Shown here: piece by piece, positions 31,061-40,834 of the stretch
Layout: each line of letters starts with the position of its first letter
Numbering within the stretch: the first letter of the stretch is position 1
Notes under the pieces: generated by a model
Told to the model about the DNA's origin: nothing
What the model saw: the letters and a program-made list of their open reading frames with translations, nothing else
The model's database searches: none
Source: Paenibacillus xerothermodurans
Lineage (GTDB): Bacteria > Bacillota > Bacilli > Paenibacillales > NBRC-103111
Length of the DNA stretch: 64,000 bases
Direction of reading: 5' to 3'
NCBI RefSeq assembly: GCF_002220865.2
Contig: NZ_NHRJ02000005.1
Location: forward strand, 173,738 to 237,737
Translations under genes and position numbers: made by a program

Positions 31061-32599
31061 TTATTCCCACTCAATGGTTGCCGGTGGTTTCGACGTAATG
31101 TCATACACGACCCGGTTCACATTGTCCACTTCATTCACGATACGCACGGAGATCTTCTCCAGCACGTCCCACGGAATACGCGCCCAGTCGGCGGTCATGC
31201 CGTCGATCGACGTCACTGCGCGAACGCCCACGGTATACGAGTAGGTGCGGGCGTCACCCATGACGCCTACGCTTTTCATGTTAGGCAGAGCTGTGAAGTA
31301 CTGCCAAATTTCGCGATCAAGGCCGGCCTTCGCGATTTCATCGCGCAGGATGGCGTCGGATTCCCGTACAATCGTCAATTTCTCCTCCGTGACTTCGCCT
31401 AACACACGAATGGCAAGTCCAGGTCCCGGGAATGGCTGACGCCACACAATAGCTGCCGGCAGACCGCACTCTTCACCGACTTTGCGGACCTCATCCTTGA
31501 ACAGTGCTTTCAACGGCTCAACGAGTTGGAATTTCATATCCTCGGGAAGACCGCCGACATTGTGGTGCGACTTGATCGTATGCGCAGTCGCCGTACCGCT
31601 CTCCACGATATCGGTGTACAAAGTTCCTTGTGCCAAGAACGTGAAATCATCGAACCGTGCCGACTCTTCTTCAAATACACGAATGAATTCCGTTCCGATA
31701 ATCTTCCGTTTTTGCTCAGGATCGTCCACTCCGGCCAGTTTGCCCAGAAACCGGTCGCGAGCGTCGATTTTTACGACTTTCATGTCGAATTTGCCTACGA
31801 AGGTCTCCATCACACTTTCCGCTTCGCCCTTGCGCAGAAGCCCGTGATCGATAAACATACAGGTCAATTGATTCCCGATGGCTTTGTGCAGCAAGATGGC
31901 CACGACCGAAGAATCAACGCCGCCGCTCAGCGCGCATAGCACTTTTTTGTCCCCTACCTGATTGCGAATGTCACGAACGGTATCCTCTATGAAGCTCTCC
32001 ATCGTCCATTGGCCCTCGCAGCTGCAAACCTTGTACAAGAAATTATGGATCATTTCATTGCCATACACAGAATGGCGCACTTCGGGATGGAACTGGACCG
32101 CGAACATATTTTTTTCCGGATGGCTCATGGCCGCGACTGGCGCATGCTCGGTGCTGGCGTCCACGACAAAGCCTGCGGGAAGCCCAACGACATGGTCGCC
32201 ATGGCTCATCCACACGGTTTGCTGTTGACCGAGGCCATGCACCAGTTGGCAGTGCTCGGCGAAATCCACATCCGCCTTGCCGTATTCCCGTTTGGAGGCC
32301 TTTTCCACTTTGCCTTGCAGCTGGTGGGCCATTAGTTGCATGCCGTAGCAGATGCCCAAGATGGGGATACCCAAATCGTATATAGCGGGATCTACGTGAG
32401 GCGAATCTTCCCCGTATACACTGGCAGGTCCGCCTGAGAAAACGATACCTTTCGGCTGCAGCTCTTTCAATTTCTCCGCTGACGTATTGAACGGGAGCAG
32501 CTCGCTGTACACGCCTAAATCACGAATCCGGCGGGCGATGAGCTGATTGTATTGTCCGCCAAAATCCAACACGACGATGAGTTCGTTCGGCTTGTCCAT
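31061..32599 (-). CDS. guaA: GMP synthase (glutamine-hydrolysing)
   Basis: 512 aa, full length. Glutaminase domain with GICYGMQLM (catalytic Cys) and VQFHPEV; ATP-pyrophosphatase P-loop SGGVDSSV; C-terminal dimerisation domain ending in TIEWE. Converts XMP to GMP. SD TAGGAGGAC before ATG. Stands upstream of the riboswitch-pbuG unit, transcribed in the same direction. Confidence 0.98.
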   Translation of the reverse strand: MDKPNELIVVLDFGGQYNQLIARRIRDLGVYSELLPFNTSAEKLKELQPKGIVFSGGPASVYGEDSPHVDPAIYDLGIPILGICYGMQLMAHQLQGKVEKASKREYGKADVDFAEHCQLVHGLGQQQTVWMSHGDHVVGLPAGFVVDASTEHAPVAAMSHPEKNMFAVQFHPEVRHSVYGNEMIHNFLYKVCSCEGQWTMESFIEDTVRDIRNQVGDKKVLCALSGGVDSSVVAILLHKAIGNQLTCMFIDHGLLRKGEAESVMETFVGKFDMKVVKIDARDRFLGKLAGVDDPEQKRKIIGTEFIRVFEEESARFDDFTFLAQGTLYTDIVESGTATAHTIKSHHNVGGLPEDMKFQLVEPLKALFKDEVRKVGEECGLPAAIVWRQPFPGPGLAIRVLGEVTEEKLTIVRESDAILRDEIAKAGLDREIWQYFTALPNMKSVGVMGDARTYSYTVGVRAVTSIDGMTADWARIPWDVLEKISVRIVNEVDNVNRVVYDITSKPPATIEWE

Positions 32600-32797
32600 A
32601 ATGTCCTCCTAGTTATTTATTTATTCAAGTGGGGTTATGATGTTCGCCCATGTGAATTATCTATTCTTCGTGCTCCGGCTAAGCACTTGGTACCTGCAAA
32701 AAGGCGGATCTACTGCGCTTGAAACCAACGCTCTGCTAAATCAATAGACAATATTATAAGCTTACGCAGCGGAAAGGGCAATGGCGGAGTCGAAAAC

Positions 32798-32836
32798 GCA
32801 CGAATCCCAGGCCGGAGAGGTCTGGGATCTTCGTGC
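32798..32836 (-). terminator. Hairpin downstream of the transglutaminase gene
   Basis: GCACGAAGATCCCAG / CTGGGATTCGTGC stem, followed on the minus strand by GTTTTCG. Short U-run, so moderate strength. Confidence 0.6.
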
Positions 32837-32876
32837 GGATATAGAGGGATCGCCTGCCGCGACTTTGAATCCGATG

Positions 32877-35800
32877 TCACGCATCACGCGATAGTATTGT
32901 TGACTGCCGAAGCTCGCGCCAGCAGTCTTGTAATTGACGTTTTGTGACGCGCTTGCCGCCCTGCTCATAGCGCACCGTCTCGATCAACCTGACGAATTGG
33001 ACTAGCGCGTGGCGCTGCCGGTCGCTGGAGGATGGACGGGATACAGCATACTCCCGCAGGGTTTGGGCTGGGTGAGCTGGACCGAACCGGCGCTGCACCT
33101 TGCGCCACAAACGCTCGGACAACAGCACGGCTGACCGTTCCCGCATACCGGTTAAGATGGCCGGCAGTTGTAACCGCGCAGCTTGTGCCGAGTGTTTATC
33201 CGGCTTCGGATGACGGCGCAAAACTTTTTTGCACAAGTGGACAAAGAGCAGAATAGCAGCCGCCGCGATACATAGGGATGGGACTGTCCATTGCTTCATC
33301 CACATCACAGTTCTGCGGATCATAACTGCGGCATCTGCTGCAAGGGTAAACAAACGGTCGGTCAGCCGCCGCAGTGTGGTCCTAAGCTGATCGACGGCCG
33401 GCAAATATTTCATAAAGCCTTCCTCGTGAAAAACAGCGGAGGTGTGTCCGTCTGGGCTTCCGAGGGATGGTGCTCCCACCGGCAAGCCATTGATCAGCAT
33501 TGGTCCATCCCCCGCTAACCCCGCTCCGCTCACACCTGCTGTAGGATCAAACGGCACCCAGCCAACCGAAGGAAAATACACCTCCACCCACGAGTGTGCG
33601 TCCTTGTTACGCACTTGCACACTGTACAGGTGTGCGGGAGCATCAGCGCTGCCGCTGACTACGCCATCCTCGGAACTACTTGCGGCGGCTCCGCCTGTTG
33701 CCGCGGCTACTTTTGAGCTGATGGCGGCTGAGGCACCCGCGTCGACATCCACTGATGCTGATGGCTGCGTATACGCTGCCGTTTGCCAAGAGGCGGACGG
33801 CTTCGTTTCCACCGATGCTTCCGTGGCTGCTGACGGTGCCACTGATGCTGACGCTTCCGCGAGTGCCACAGGTACATCTGCTGATGATGCTCCAGTGGCT
33901 GCTGCCGATGCGTCTGGTGTTGATGCTTCCGTGGCTGCTACCGATGCGTCTGATGATAATGCTTCCGAGAGTGCCACAGGTGTATCTGGTGCTGATGGTG
34001 GCGAATAGGTTAACGCGTCCTGAGCTTCAGCGGTTTCGGCGTGCAGCGCTTGCTTCCCAACAACCGTGCCAGGCGAGAATCCTTTCACCCAGCGCGCAGG
34101 CAGTCCGGCAGATCGGAGCAGCACAACCATGGCGGTGGAGAAGTGGTCACAGTACCCGCTCTTTTGTTCGAAGAGAAAGCGGTCCGCAAAGTCTTCACCG
34201 TCCGCGGTAGGCCTCGTTTCGGTTAAGCTGTATGTGAAGTTTTGACGCAAGTAACTTTCTACTGCTTTCGCTTTCTCGTAGGGCAATTCGTAGTTGCTTG
34301 TTAGGTTTTCAGCCAACTGCTTCACACGCAGCGGGAGGCGATCAGGCAGCTGCAGGTAAGCATCCGCAATGTCCGACGGCAGCTTATAATCGCCCATAGA
34401 TAATTGGGATAAATGCGCTGCTGCATCCCCATGCCAGGCCATCACTTGTACCTTGTATGAAGCGAGCGGATCGGACTGCGCCGGAAGGAAATAGCGATCG
34501 GACTGCGGACTCCGCCAGATCCATTCAGGTGAAATCACCTTTGCCTCGGTGGAAACTAAGCTATCGACATGTAATAAATCTCCTCCTACGAACAGCTGAT
34601 GAGCGAGCTTCGGACTGCGGACTTGAATTTCCTGGATTACCCGAGTTTTTGTTGTCGCTGTACTTGGGTCGCTCGGTTGTTCTACCTGTTCGGCAAATTC
34701 GAAGCCCGCTGTGTTCTGGATGGGCGTGGCGTCCGATTGGGACCAGCCCGTACCTGTGTAGATGCTTTTTGATTCGCCGCGCCAATAAGTCACATGTGTT
34801 GTTTGAGCTGTGAACGCAATCGTATCATCCGATGTCTGCGGATAGCCCAGATGAGTGTCGTCCTGACCGTACCCCGTGACCGACGCTGACGCTGTCGGGC
34901 CGCTGCCGGCGTTGAACAGTTTAGGCCAATCCGATAGTGGCAAGCGGTCCTCCCAGTCGGCCAGAAAGCCGGACCAGTGAACAGCTTTCCCCTTTGCGGC
35001 ATGCATCTGAGCGCCAAACCAAGCTGTGCCCAAGCATAATCCCGCCAACACCAAGCTGACTCCTACGCTCGAAGACGCTCTAGATAGGCGATCGTGGGTA
35101 GTACCTCCGTGCGAGCCAAGTATGGTGGAATCGTCAGAGCTGTGTCCGGAGCCGGAGCTGTGCTTGTTGTCCAAGCTGCCACGGTGTAGCGGTGTAATAC
35201 CCGGCGCTGTCCCACACCTTTTCCAGTGCAGCGAACGATCAGCGTACAGTAGGCCCTGCAGCACTAGTCCGACCGCCGCAGTACTTATCAGCGCAAACGA
35301 CATGTCTATGTTAAACATGAGCTGAAGCAGTACAAGATAACCCAACGTCATCAACACGAACCAGCCTATGGACTGCCGCTCTGAGGCGAACGAGTGCAGC
35401 ACCCATATGAAGAATGACCAGCCGGACAAAAACATAGCCGTCCTGGTGCTGGGTTCCAAAGCGGCGAAGTCCGCGTCTATGATATCCATGACATCTATGG
35501 ATAGTTCATTCAGCCATCCGCCCCACCATTCGCCGGAGGGCAGCCAGCTGCCGCTATGAAGTGCACCGGTGACGGTTGCGATAATTGCCAACTTCAGCAG
35601 CCAGCCTAATCCTCCGGGCACACGCAGCACATCAATGAGCAGAAATAGCCCGAACGTAATCAGAAAAGGCATGATTGTATGCACTTGCGTCACATCGGAC
35701 AGCTGTTGCAGGGGCAAGAGCCATTCGCGTAACAGCCAAAAAAGCAACATCGCAGACCAGAGTCGTATCCCCCACGACTGCTCTGCGATGTCGGCAGCTC

Positions 35801-36170
35801 CGCGGTACCAATGTGAGGACGACGAGGTACCTTGAGGCTGTGGCGCGCTCAGGGACTGCATCGGCGGTACGATGCCTGCAGGCTGTGGCACGTGTCGTGA
35901 CTGCTTGCCCGGTACATTCTCAGACTGTGGCACGCTCAGGGACTCCATCGGCGGTACGATGCCTGTAGGCTGTGGCACGCGTCGTGACTGCTTGCCCGGT
36001 ACAGTGCTCTCAGGTTCTGCCGCACTCCGGGACTGATTCCCCGCCACAGTGTTCTCAGGCTCTGGCACGCTCAGGGACTCCATCGGCGGTGCTGTACCTT
36101 GCGGCAGTTGCGCTCTGCGGGAATGCGCTGGCGACCGGTTAGCCTCCGGCCTAGGCTTGCGACCGGGCAT
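32877..36170 (-). CDS. TgpA-type membrane transglutaminase-like protein with repeat insertions
   Basis: 1097 aa from ATG 36170, which overlaps the DUF58 stop by 20 nt; the longer frame to 36536 is a shadow of DUF58. N-terminal 80 to 90 residues are Pro/Ser repeats (VPGKQSR, IVPPMESLSVPQ), then about six membrane segments, an outside transglutaminase core with SGYCDHFSTAM (Cys), DAHSWVEVYF (His) and FDPTAG (Asp), one more membrane segment and a C-terminal DUF4129-like tail. Between the Cys and His motifs lies an extra block of about 140 residues, mostly Ala/Ser/Thr repeats. Third gene of MoxR-DUF58-TgpA, a widespread trio of unknown exact role at the cell surface. Confidence 0.88.
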   Translation of the reverse strand: MPGRKPRPEANRSPAHSRRAQLPQGTAPPMESLSVPEPENTVAGNQSRSAAEPESTVPGKQSRRVPQPTGIVPPMESLSVPQSENVPGKQSRHVPQPAGIVPPMQSLSAPQPQGTSSSSHWYRGAADIAEQSWGIRLWSAMLLFWLLREWLLPLQQLSDVTQVHTIMPFLITFGLFLLIDVLRVPGGLGWLLKLAIIATVTGALHSGSWLPSGEWWGGWLNELSIDVMDIIDADFAALEPSTRTAMFLSGWSFFIWVLHSFASERQSIGWFVLMTLGYLVLLQLMFNIDMSFALISTAAVGLVLQGLLYADRSLHWKRCGTAPGITPLHRGSLDNKHSSGSGHSSDDSTILGSHGGTTHDRLSRASSSVGVSLVLAGLCLGTAWFGAQMHAAKGKAVHWSGFLADWEDRLPLSDWPKLFNAGSGPTASASVTGYGQDDTHLGYPQTSDDTIAFTAQTTHVTYWRGESKSIYTGTGWSQSDATPIQNTAGFEFAEQVEQPSDPSTATTKTRVIQEIQVRSPKLAHQLFVGGDLLHVDSLVSTEAKVISPEWIWRSPQSDRYFLPAQSDPLASYKVQVMAWHGDAAAHLSQLSMGDYKLPSDIADAYLQLPDRLPLRVKQLAENLTSNYELPYEKAKAVESYLRQNFTYSLTETRPTADGEDFADRFLFEQKSGYCDHFSTAMVVLLRSAGLPARWVKGFSPGTVVGKQALHAETAEAQDALTYSPPSAPDTPVALSEALSSDASVAATEASTPDASAAATGASSADVPVALAEASASVAPSAATEASVETKPSASWQTAAYTQPSASVDVDAGASAAISSKVAAATGGAAASSSEDGVVSGSADAPAHLYSVQVRNKDAHSWVEVYFPSVGWVPFDPTAGVSGAGLAGDGPMLINGLPVGAPSLGSPDGHTSAVFHEEGFMKYLPAVDQLRTTLRRLTDRLFTLAADAAVMIRRTVMWMKQWTVPSLCIAAAAILLFVHLCKKVLRRHPKPDKHSAQAARLQLPAILTGMRERSAVLLSERLWRKVQRRFGPAHPAQTLREYAVSRPSSSDRQRHALVQFVRLIETVRYEQGGKRVTKRQLQDCWRELRQSTILSRDA
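33625..34015 (-). repeat. Ala/Ser/Thr-coding repeats inside the transglutaminase core
   Basis: Degenerate units coding for ASVAATEAS, ASAAATGAS, VPVALAEAS and similar, in one continuous frame with the gene. GCTGATGC/TCCGTGGCTGCT motifs recur at the DNA level. Confidence 0.8.
35848..36100 (-). repeat. Composite tandem repeat coding the N-terminal Pro/Ser region of the TgpA-type protein
   Basis: Two alternating blocks, one near CTGTGGCACGCTCAGGGACT and one near CGTCGTGACTGCTTGCCCGG, recur two to three times with changes. Encodes repeats of PPMESLSVPQ and VPGKQSRxVPQP. Confidence 0.8.
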
Positions 36171-37362
36171 CGCGCTCACCCCCTTCGGCAGCGTATGCTC
36201 TGCCCGCTGGCACCGCCGTAAAACGGCAGCCAGCGGCCTCAGCCTGCTGCCGCCAATGCTGCACGGTGCCAGGCTGATCGCCCGCGCCGTGGATGCAAAC
36301 CAAGTGCACGGCGCGCCCGCGCAGCCGGCACAGCAGGCGGAGCAGCTGCGCATCCGGCCGAGCCGTGACGACGGCGACCCCTGCCCCCGGGCCCAATTGC
36401 AGCGTCTCCCGCTGCACCCATGCCGCCAGGGGGCGATCGCCATCGCACGGCAGCAGCGCCAGCAGCTGCAGCAGCGCTGGGAGGCGCTCGTGCCCGCGCG
36501 CCTCCAAAGCACGCCCTTGCCGGTCACCGGCGGCAAGGCGCACGCTCAGGCCAAGCTCCAGCCCGCGCTTGGCCAACCCCGCCGCGGCCTCAATGGCCGA
36601 CTCGAACGCCTCAGCGTTCGAACGGCCCCCGGCCGCGTCAATGCAGATGAGCAGCCGGTCGGAGCCGGGCTGCTCTGACTCTTTCGCGCGCAGCGCACCC
36701 GTGCGCGCGGTGCTGCGCCAGTGGATCCGGTTCAGCGGATCCCCCGGCGCATAGGGCCGCGTCCCGTATACGAACGGGGACGCGGCTTGCCGCTGCAGCG
36801 GCTGGCGGCTGAAGCGCGTGGCATCGTCTCCCGCGCCGTCTGCCGACACCGGCACAGGCAGCGGCCTCGGAAGCACCAGCAGCTCGTGCTCTCCTGCTGC
36901 CATTCGCCTGCTTCGACGCAGCAGTCCGAACCCGTCGCTTATGGTGACCTGCACCGTTTCTAGCCGATATAACCCCCGCGGCAGTCCCGGCAAAGTCAGC
37001 GCCACACTAACACTCCGTGATGACACAGGCCGACAAATCTCCCGCAGCAGAATCCATTCACCTGTGCCAATATGCCTCCACGCCTCCTCGATCGCAAGGT
37101 AGCTGGATGATATAATCGGTCTGCGAAATTGCATCTGCAGTTCTATGCGCGTTGCCTCTCCAGCCGCGCAGCGCTTGTGATTCAGACGGCGGCGCACGAT
37201 CACTCCCCGAAGCACGCCAACATGTATGAGGCATAAATACGCCAGTACAATGGTTGCTCCATACACACAAAGCCAGGCGGCACGGCCTCCTAATTGAACA
37301 GCCCAATAGACTGCTGCCGAGGCGCATCCTAACAAAACCAGCAAAGTGAATGAATTACGCAA
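36151..37362 (-). CDS. DUF58 family protein
   Basis: 403 aa from a TTG start 12 nt after the MoxR stop (SD GGGGGCGG). Two N-terminal membrane segments (about 5-50), then a cytoplasmic part with YAPGDPLNRIHWRSTARTG, the DUF58 core, followed by a vWA-like segment. Partners MoxR-type ATPase and TgpA-type protein in many bacteria; exact function unknown. Strong GC bias in the 3' half. Confidence 0.92.
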   Translation of the reverse strand: MRNSFTLLVLLGCASAAVYWAVQLGGRAAWLCVYGATIVLAYLCLIHVGVLRGVIVRRRLNHKRCAAGEATRIELQMQFRRPIISSSYLAIEEAWRHIGTGEWILLREICRPVSSRSVSVALTLPGLPRGLYRLETVQVTISDGFGLLRRSRRMAAGEHELLVLPRPLPVPVSADGAGDDATRFSRQPLQRQAASPFVYGTRPYAPGDPLNRIHWRSTARTGALRAKESEQPGSDRLLICIDAAGGRSNAEAFESAIEAAAGLAKRGLELGLSVRLAAGDRQGRALEARGHERLPALLQLLALLPCDGDRPLAAWVQRETLQLGPGAGVAVVTARPDAQLLRLLCRLRGRAVHLVCIHGAGDQPGTVQHWRQQAEAAGCRFTAVPAGRAYAAEGGERDARSQA

Positions 37363-37374
37363 AAATACCGCCCC

Positions 37375-38352
37375 CTACCTTGCCGGAGCGTAGCGCTTGG
37401 ATGGGATTGCGGTCGCAGCAAGAATGTCGTCTACGACGGCTTCCTTGTCCCGGCCGCCCATCATCGCCTCGGGCGTAAGGAGTAATCTGTGTGCCAGCAC
37501 CGGCCCCGCCATCTGTTTGACATCGTCGGGAATGACGTAAGTTCGCCCTGATAGAAAAGCCCTAGCCTGTGACACCCGCATCAAGGCGATTGACGCGCGA
37601 GGGCTCGCCCCGAGCAGCAGATCCTTGTGCTTTCGGGTAGCCGCCGCCAGCTCGACGATATAACCTTTAATCGTATCATCCAGATGCACACGCCGCGCTT
37701 CGTTTTGCAGAGCGGCGAATTCCTCCGGCAGCAGGAGCGGCCGCAGTTGCGTGACAGGATGCCGCTGCTCAACTCTGTTGAGCAGTTCCATTTCTTCCGA
37801 CGGCTCCGGGTAGCCAAGCCTCAGCTTGATACAAAAGCGATCGAGCTGCGCTTCCGGAAGCAAAAAGGTCCCCTCAAAATCGAAAGGATTCTGAGTGGCT
37901 AAAATAAAAAACGGTTCCGGCAGCGTATACGCTTCCCCGTCCACGGTGATCCTGTTTTCCTCCATGGCTTCGAGCAGAGCAGCCTGCGTGCGCGGCGTGG
38001 TGCGGTTTAACTCATCTGCCAACACCAGATTTGCCATTAGCGGGCCCGGCCGAAATTCAAATTTTGACGTCTGTTGATTGAAAACACTGCTCCCGGTCAA
38101 GTCTGCCGGCAGCAGATCGGGCGTGCATTGAATTCTTTTAAAACTGCAGTTCATCGTTCGTGCCAGAGCACGCACCAGCATCGTTTTCCCAACGCCCGGC
38201 ACGTCTTCCAGCAGCACATGGCCACCGCACAACAAAGCCACCAATAGTTTTTCTATCGTATCCCGTTTGCCGATAATCACTTTTTCCAATTGATAGACTA
38301 CCCGCTCCAATACTTCCTGCGGCGGTTCAAATTGAGATGAATGCACATGCAT
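37375..38352 (-). CDS. MoxR-type AAA+ ATPase
   Basis: 325 aa from ATG 38352, with GAGGAGGTG 7 nt upstream; the in-frame extension to 38541 overlaps the deacetylase gene and is not used. Walker A EDVPGVGKTMLVRA, Walker B LVLADELNR, sensor ATQNPFDFEGTF. Acts as a chaperone-like ATPase for the DUF58/TgpA membrane partners. First gene of the trio. Confidence 0.95.
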   Translation of the reverse strand: MHVHSSQFEPPQEVLERVVYQLEKVIIGKRDTIEKLLVALLCGGHVLLEDVPGVGKTMLVRALARTMNCSFKRIQCTPDLLPADLTGSSVFNQQTSKFEFRPGPLMANLVLADELNRTTPRTQAALLEAMEENRITVDGEAYTLPEPFFILATQNPFDFEGTFLLPEAQLDRFCIKLRLGYPEPSEEMELLNRVEQRHPVTQLRPLLLPEEFAALQNEARRVHLDDTIKGYIVELAAATRKHKDLLLGASPRASIALMRVSQARAFLSGRTYVIPDDVKQMAGPVLAHRLLLTPEAMMGGRDKEAVVDDILAATAIPSKRYAPAR

Positions 38353-38470
38353 CACCGAACACCTCCTCATAGATACAGCTTCTACGATTCTAGTATTCCC
38401 CGCTTCCATCTCATTTAGACTATGCGGTGCATCTGCCCACTGATAGGTCGTGCGTTCTGCTAGAAATGGC

Positions 38471-40123
38471 TCATAGTGCGATATGTATATGTAAACCGAG
38501 CATTGTCGCTGTCGATCGCAGCGGCACATAGACAGTTCCATCTATCAGCTGCATATGCGGAAGATGATAAGTCGTCTTTTTGCCTCGTTGGTGGAGGCGC
38601 ATTTCATAGTGGGAGAAATCATACTCGACAGATGTAAATCCAAGCAGTGCCGCGGCCGTACGATCAGCTGAATGCCACTCTACTCGACCGCCCGACCCCT
38701 CCAGCAATGCACGCAGCGGTACCAAATGGTCGTCCTCTGTGCCACGGTATTTCCCCAAATGGATGCTGTGGGTGTCCCCGCTTCCCGCGGCAATGTGCCG
38801 CGGTAGCGACGCCGCCTGCTGCTGCCAAGCACTCGCCCCCATTTCAAACCTCTCGCTGCCGGGCTCCATCGCTGCACGCTCGTGCACTGGCTTCGTCTCC
38901 GCACCCACACTCAGTGGCATTGCCAGCCGCCCGCTCTTGGGCTCCTCCCTGGTGCGCCTCCCGTCCACGGACGCCCAGTTCATTGGGGTCCCCACGCTTG
39001 CAGCCACTCCCGACGCCCCAAGCTCGGACTCCAACCGGCTGTGCGCGTACAGAGGCGACTGATACATCCCGGTACCCACACTCACCATCGCATTGAGCTG
39101 GCTAGTCCCTGGCTCCAATGAGGTATGCCCATACAGCGGATCCCGATTCATCGTTGTGCGCACGACAGACTTCACTTCCTCTTGCCCGCTCCTGTCCTCC
39201 ATTGCCACACGGTCGCGCCCGCCCTGCAGCGCCAGCCGATACTCCCCCGTCTGCTTCAGCATTCGCTGGTGTTCTGCAATGTTGACGGATTGCGGCCACT
39301 TTGGTGTGCTCAAAGAAAAGTGTATCGGCTTGACCTGCGGGCTTAGCGCAGCAAAAGCATAGCCTTTCGTTTTAAACCAGCTGATAATGCCAGGCAGCGC
39401 TTTAACCGTTTCCGCATGGCCGGTTCCATCATGCATCAGTACTATCACCTGATGGCCGAGCGGCCCTTTCTTCACGGTTTGCAAAATTTCATTCGCCGGC
39501 ACACCCACTCTTTTCGAATCGCCGCTATCGATGCTCCAATCATGCACCTCATACCCGGCTTGATCCATATAATAGAAATAGAACGCGTCAAAATGACGGT
39601 AGGTTCCCCCCGGCGCGCGTAACAAGCTCGTCCTGATACCCGCCGCGTCGTGCAGGGCTTGCTCCGTTTGCTGCACCTGCTGCCAAAACGGCTCGGCACT
39701 GCTGTACAGCTCTTTATAGCGATGATTATAAGTGTGGTTACCGATGGCATGACCTTCTGCCAATGCCCGGCGCACCAGCTCGGGGCGCGAATTCACCTGC
39801 TCACCCAGCATAAAAAAGGTGCCGGCGACCTTCTCCGCTCTCAAGATGTCCAGTACCGCCCCCGTATGTTCGCTAGGACCGTCGTCAAACGTTAAATAAA
39901 CCGTCGGCTGTTCAGGTTTTACATAATTCTTGTCCTGCAAAACCCGCTTGCCGCTGTTCAATTGCGAATAAACCTCTTGTTCATTGAGTTGGACTGCCGT
40001 ATTAACGGCAGCCAGCGTTCGACCTGCCGCGAGAAGCTGTGACAGCAGCAGAAGGATCACTACAAATCCGGCCGATACGCCGAGCCGTTGAAAAGGAATA
40101 AAATTACGTAACTCACACATCAT
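38471..40123 (-). CDS. Secreted polysaccharide deacetylase with C-terminal copper-amine-oxidase-like stalk domain
   Basis: 550 aa. Membrane anchor or signal at about 14-38; NodB domain with TFDDGPS (metal Asp pair), GNHTYNHRY (metal His), RAPGGTYRH, DWSIDSGD and VLMHDG. After about residue 290 follows a 170-residue linker of loosely repeated Met/Ser/Glu/Arg segments, then a C-terminal domain with VPLRALLEGSGG and YVPLRSTATMLG, typical of the CuAO N1 (stalk) family in Paenibacillus cell-wall proteins. Likely de-N-acetylates peptidoglycan or another wall glycan. Two adjacent ATGs at 40123 and 40120; the second has better spacing to GGAGGG. Confidence 0.9.
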   Translation of the reverse strand: MMCELRNFIPFQRLGVSAGFVVILLLLSQLLAAGRTLAAVNTAVQLNEQEVYSQLNSGKRVLQDKNYVKPEQPTVYLTFDDGPSEHTGAVLDILRAEKVAGTFFMLGEQVNSRPELVRRALAEGHAIGNHTYNHRYKELYSSAEPFWQQVQQTEQALHDAAGIRTSLLRAPGGTYRHFDAFYFYYMDQAGYEVHDWSIDSGDSKRVGVPANEILQTVKKGPLGHQVIVLMHDGTGHAETVKALPGIISWFKTKGYAFAALSPQVKPIHFSLSTPKWPQSVNIAEHQRMLKQTGEYRLALQGGRDRVAMEDRSGQEEVKSVVRTTMNRDPLYGHTSLEPGTSQLNAMVSVGTGMYQSPLYAHSRLESELGASGVAASVGTPMNWASVDGRRTREEPKSGRLAMPLSVGAETKPVHERAAMEPGSERFEMGASAWQQQAASLPRHIAAGSGDTHSIHLGKYRGTEDDHLVPLRALLEGSGGRVEWHSADRTAAALLGFTSVEYDFSHYEMRLHQRGKKTTYHLPHMQLIDGTVYVPLRSTATMLGLHIHIAL

Positions 40124-40139
40124 GGATCCCTCCGCGTTA

Positions 40140-40166
40140 ATCTAGTAAAAATTCGAATACTAGACT
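40140..40166. promoter_or_regulatory. Inverted repeat upstream of the deacetylase gene
   Basis: TCTAGTA-N10-TACTAGA, perfect 7-bp arms, just before the deacetylase RBS region. Could be an operator; no regulator recognised. Confidence 0.4.
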
Positions 40167-40226
40167 ATATGGGAGGGCGCTCCAACGTATGCCATAATTA
40201 TTTTTTTACGAAGAACAGCAAAAAAA

Positions 40227-40245
40227 CCGATACATGCCGTATCGG
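40227..40245 (-). terminator. Terminator of the metal-transport-like operon
   Basis: Minus strand CCGATAC-ggcat-GTATCGG followed by seven T, about 18 nt after the lipoprotein stop. Confidence 0.92.
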
Positions 40246-40263
40246 GTCCTCCGTTATTGCGAT

Positions 40264-40824
40264 TTACTTTTTCTCGAATTCCGCATCATACAGACGAAAC
40301 ATTGTCTTATAGCCTGATTCATCCTGTTTGACGCCGACGTCCAATCTACCAGTAACTCGAAGAGCTCCGTTAGTGTGCCTCAGCTGCTCTTTGTCCTTGA
40401 CGAACACGATCATGATGGAATTCCAGTAGCTCTGGTCCCCGTTATCAAATGGACACTCTGCGCCCGGCCTCGGGATCAGTAAAAACCATCCTTTATCCAT
40501 AGACAAAATCTCTCCCATATACCCATCAATGACCACGTTCTGCCCGTTGAATTGTTTAAACTTTGCCGAAGGCTGCGACTGCTTGTCATCATCGAAAAAT
40601 TCTTTCCATGTCAAAAAGTTCGCGGGCGTATTCGCGTCTTTCACATCGGATACCGTTTGTGCAGGTTGGGGCGGTTTCTTCCCACCCGCTTGATCGGCGG
40701 CAGCTTGCTCTATGGATGGCTCGGGAGGTGGAGCTTCGGCCCCGGCAATGCCATTTCCATTGGATGTCGCACATCCGGTTATGCAGACGCAGACAGCAAG
40801 CAGAAGTGCTATTGTTCTAATCAT
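40264..40824 (-). CDS. Lipoprotein, DUF3299-like
   Basis: 186 aa. Signal peptide MIRTIALLLAVCVCITGC with a lipobox Cys at 18, a Pro/Gln-rich linker, then a domain of about 110 residues with NGQNVVIDGYMGEILSMD and IPRPGAECPFDNG. The VxIDGYMxxL strand and later VTGRLDVG suggest an OB-like or DUF3299-like fold. Last gene of the five-gene operon, 10 nt after the permease stop. Probably a surface accessory of the ABC transporter. Similar small proteins accompany MacB-type metal transporters in proteobacteria (from memory, unverified). Confidence 0.75.
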   Translation of the reverse strand: MIRTIALLLAVCVCITGCATSNGNGIAGAEAPPPEPSIEQAAADQAGGKKPPQPAQTVSDVKDANTPANFLTWKEFFDDDKQSQPSAKFKQFNGQNVVIDGYMGEILSMDKGWFLLIPRPGAECPFDNGDQSYWNSIMIVFVKDKEQLRHTNGALRVTGRLDVGVKQDESGYKTMFRLYDAEFEKK

Positions 40825-40834
40825 CTTTCCCCCC

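Noticed and set aside
32762..32968. Small gene downstream of the transglutaminase gene
   Set aside because: Overlaps its end in another frame and runs through the terminator hairpin.
36171..36536. N-terminal extension of the transglutaminase-like gene
   Set aside because: Lies wholly within the DUF58 gene in another frame, Cys/Arg-rich, no RBS; the ATG at 36170 is the natural coupled start.
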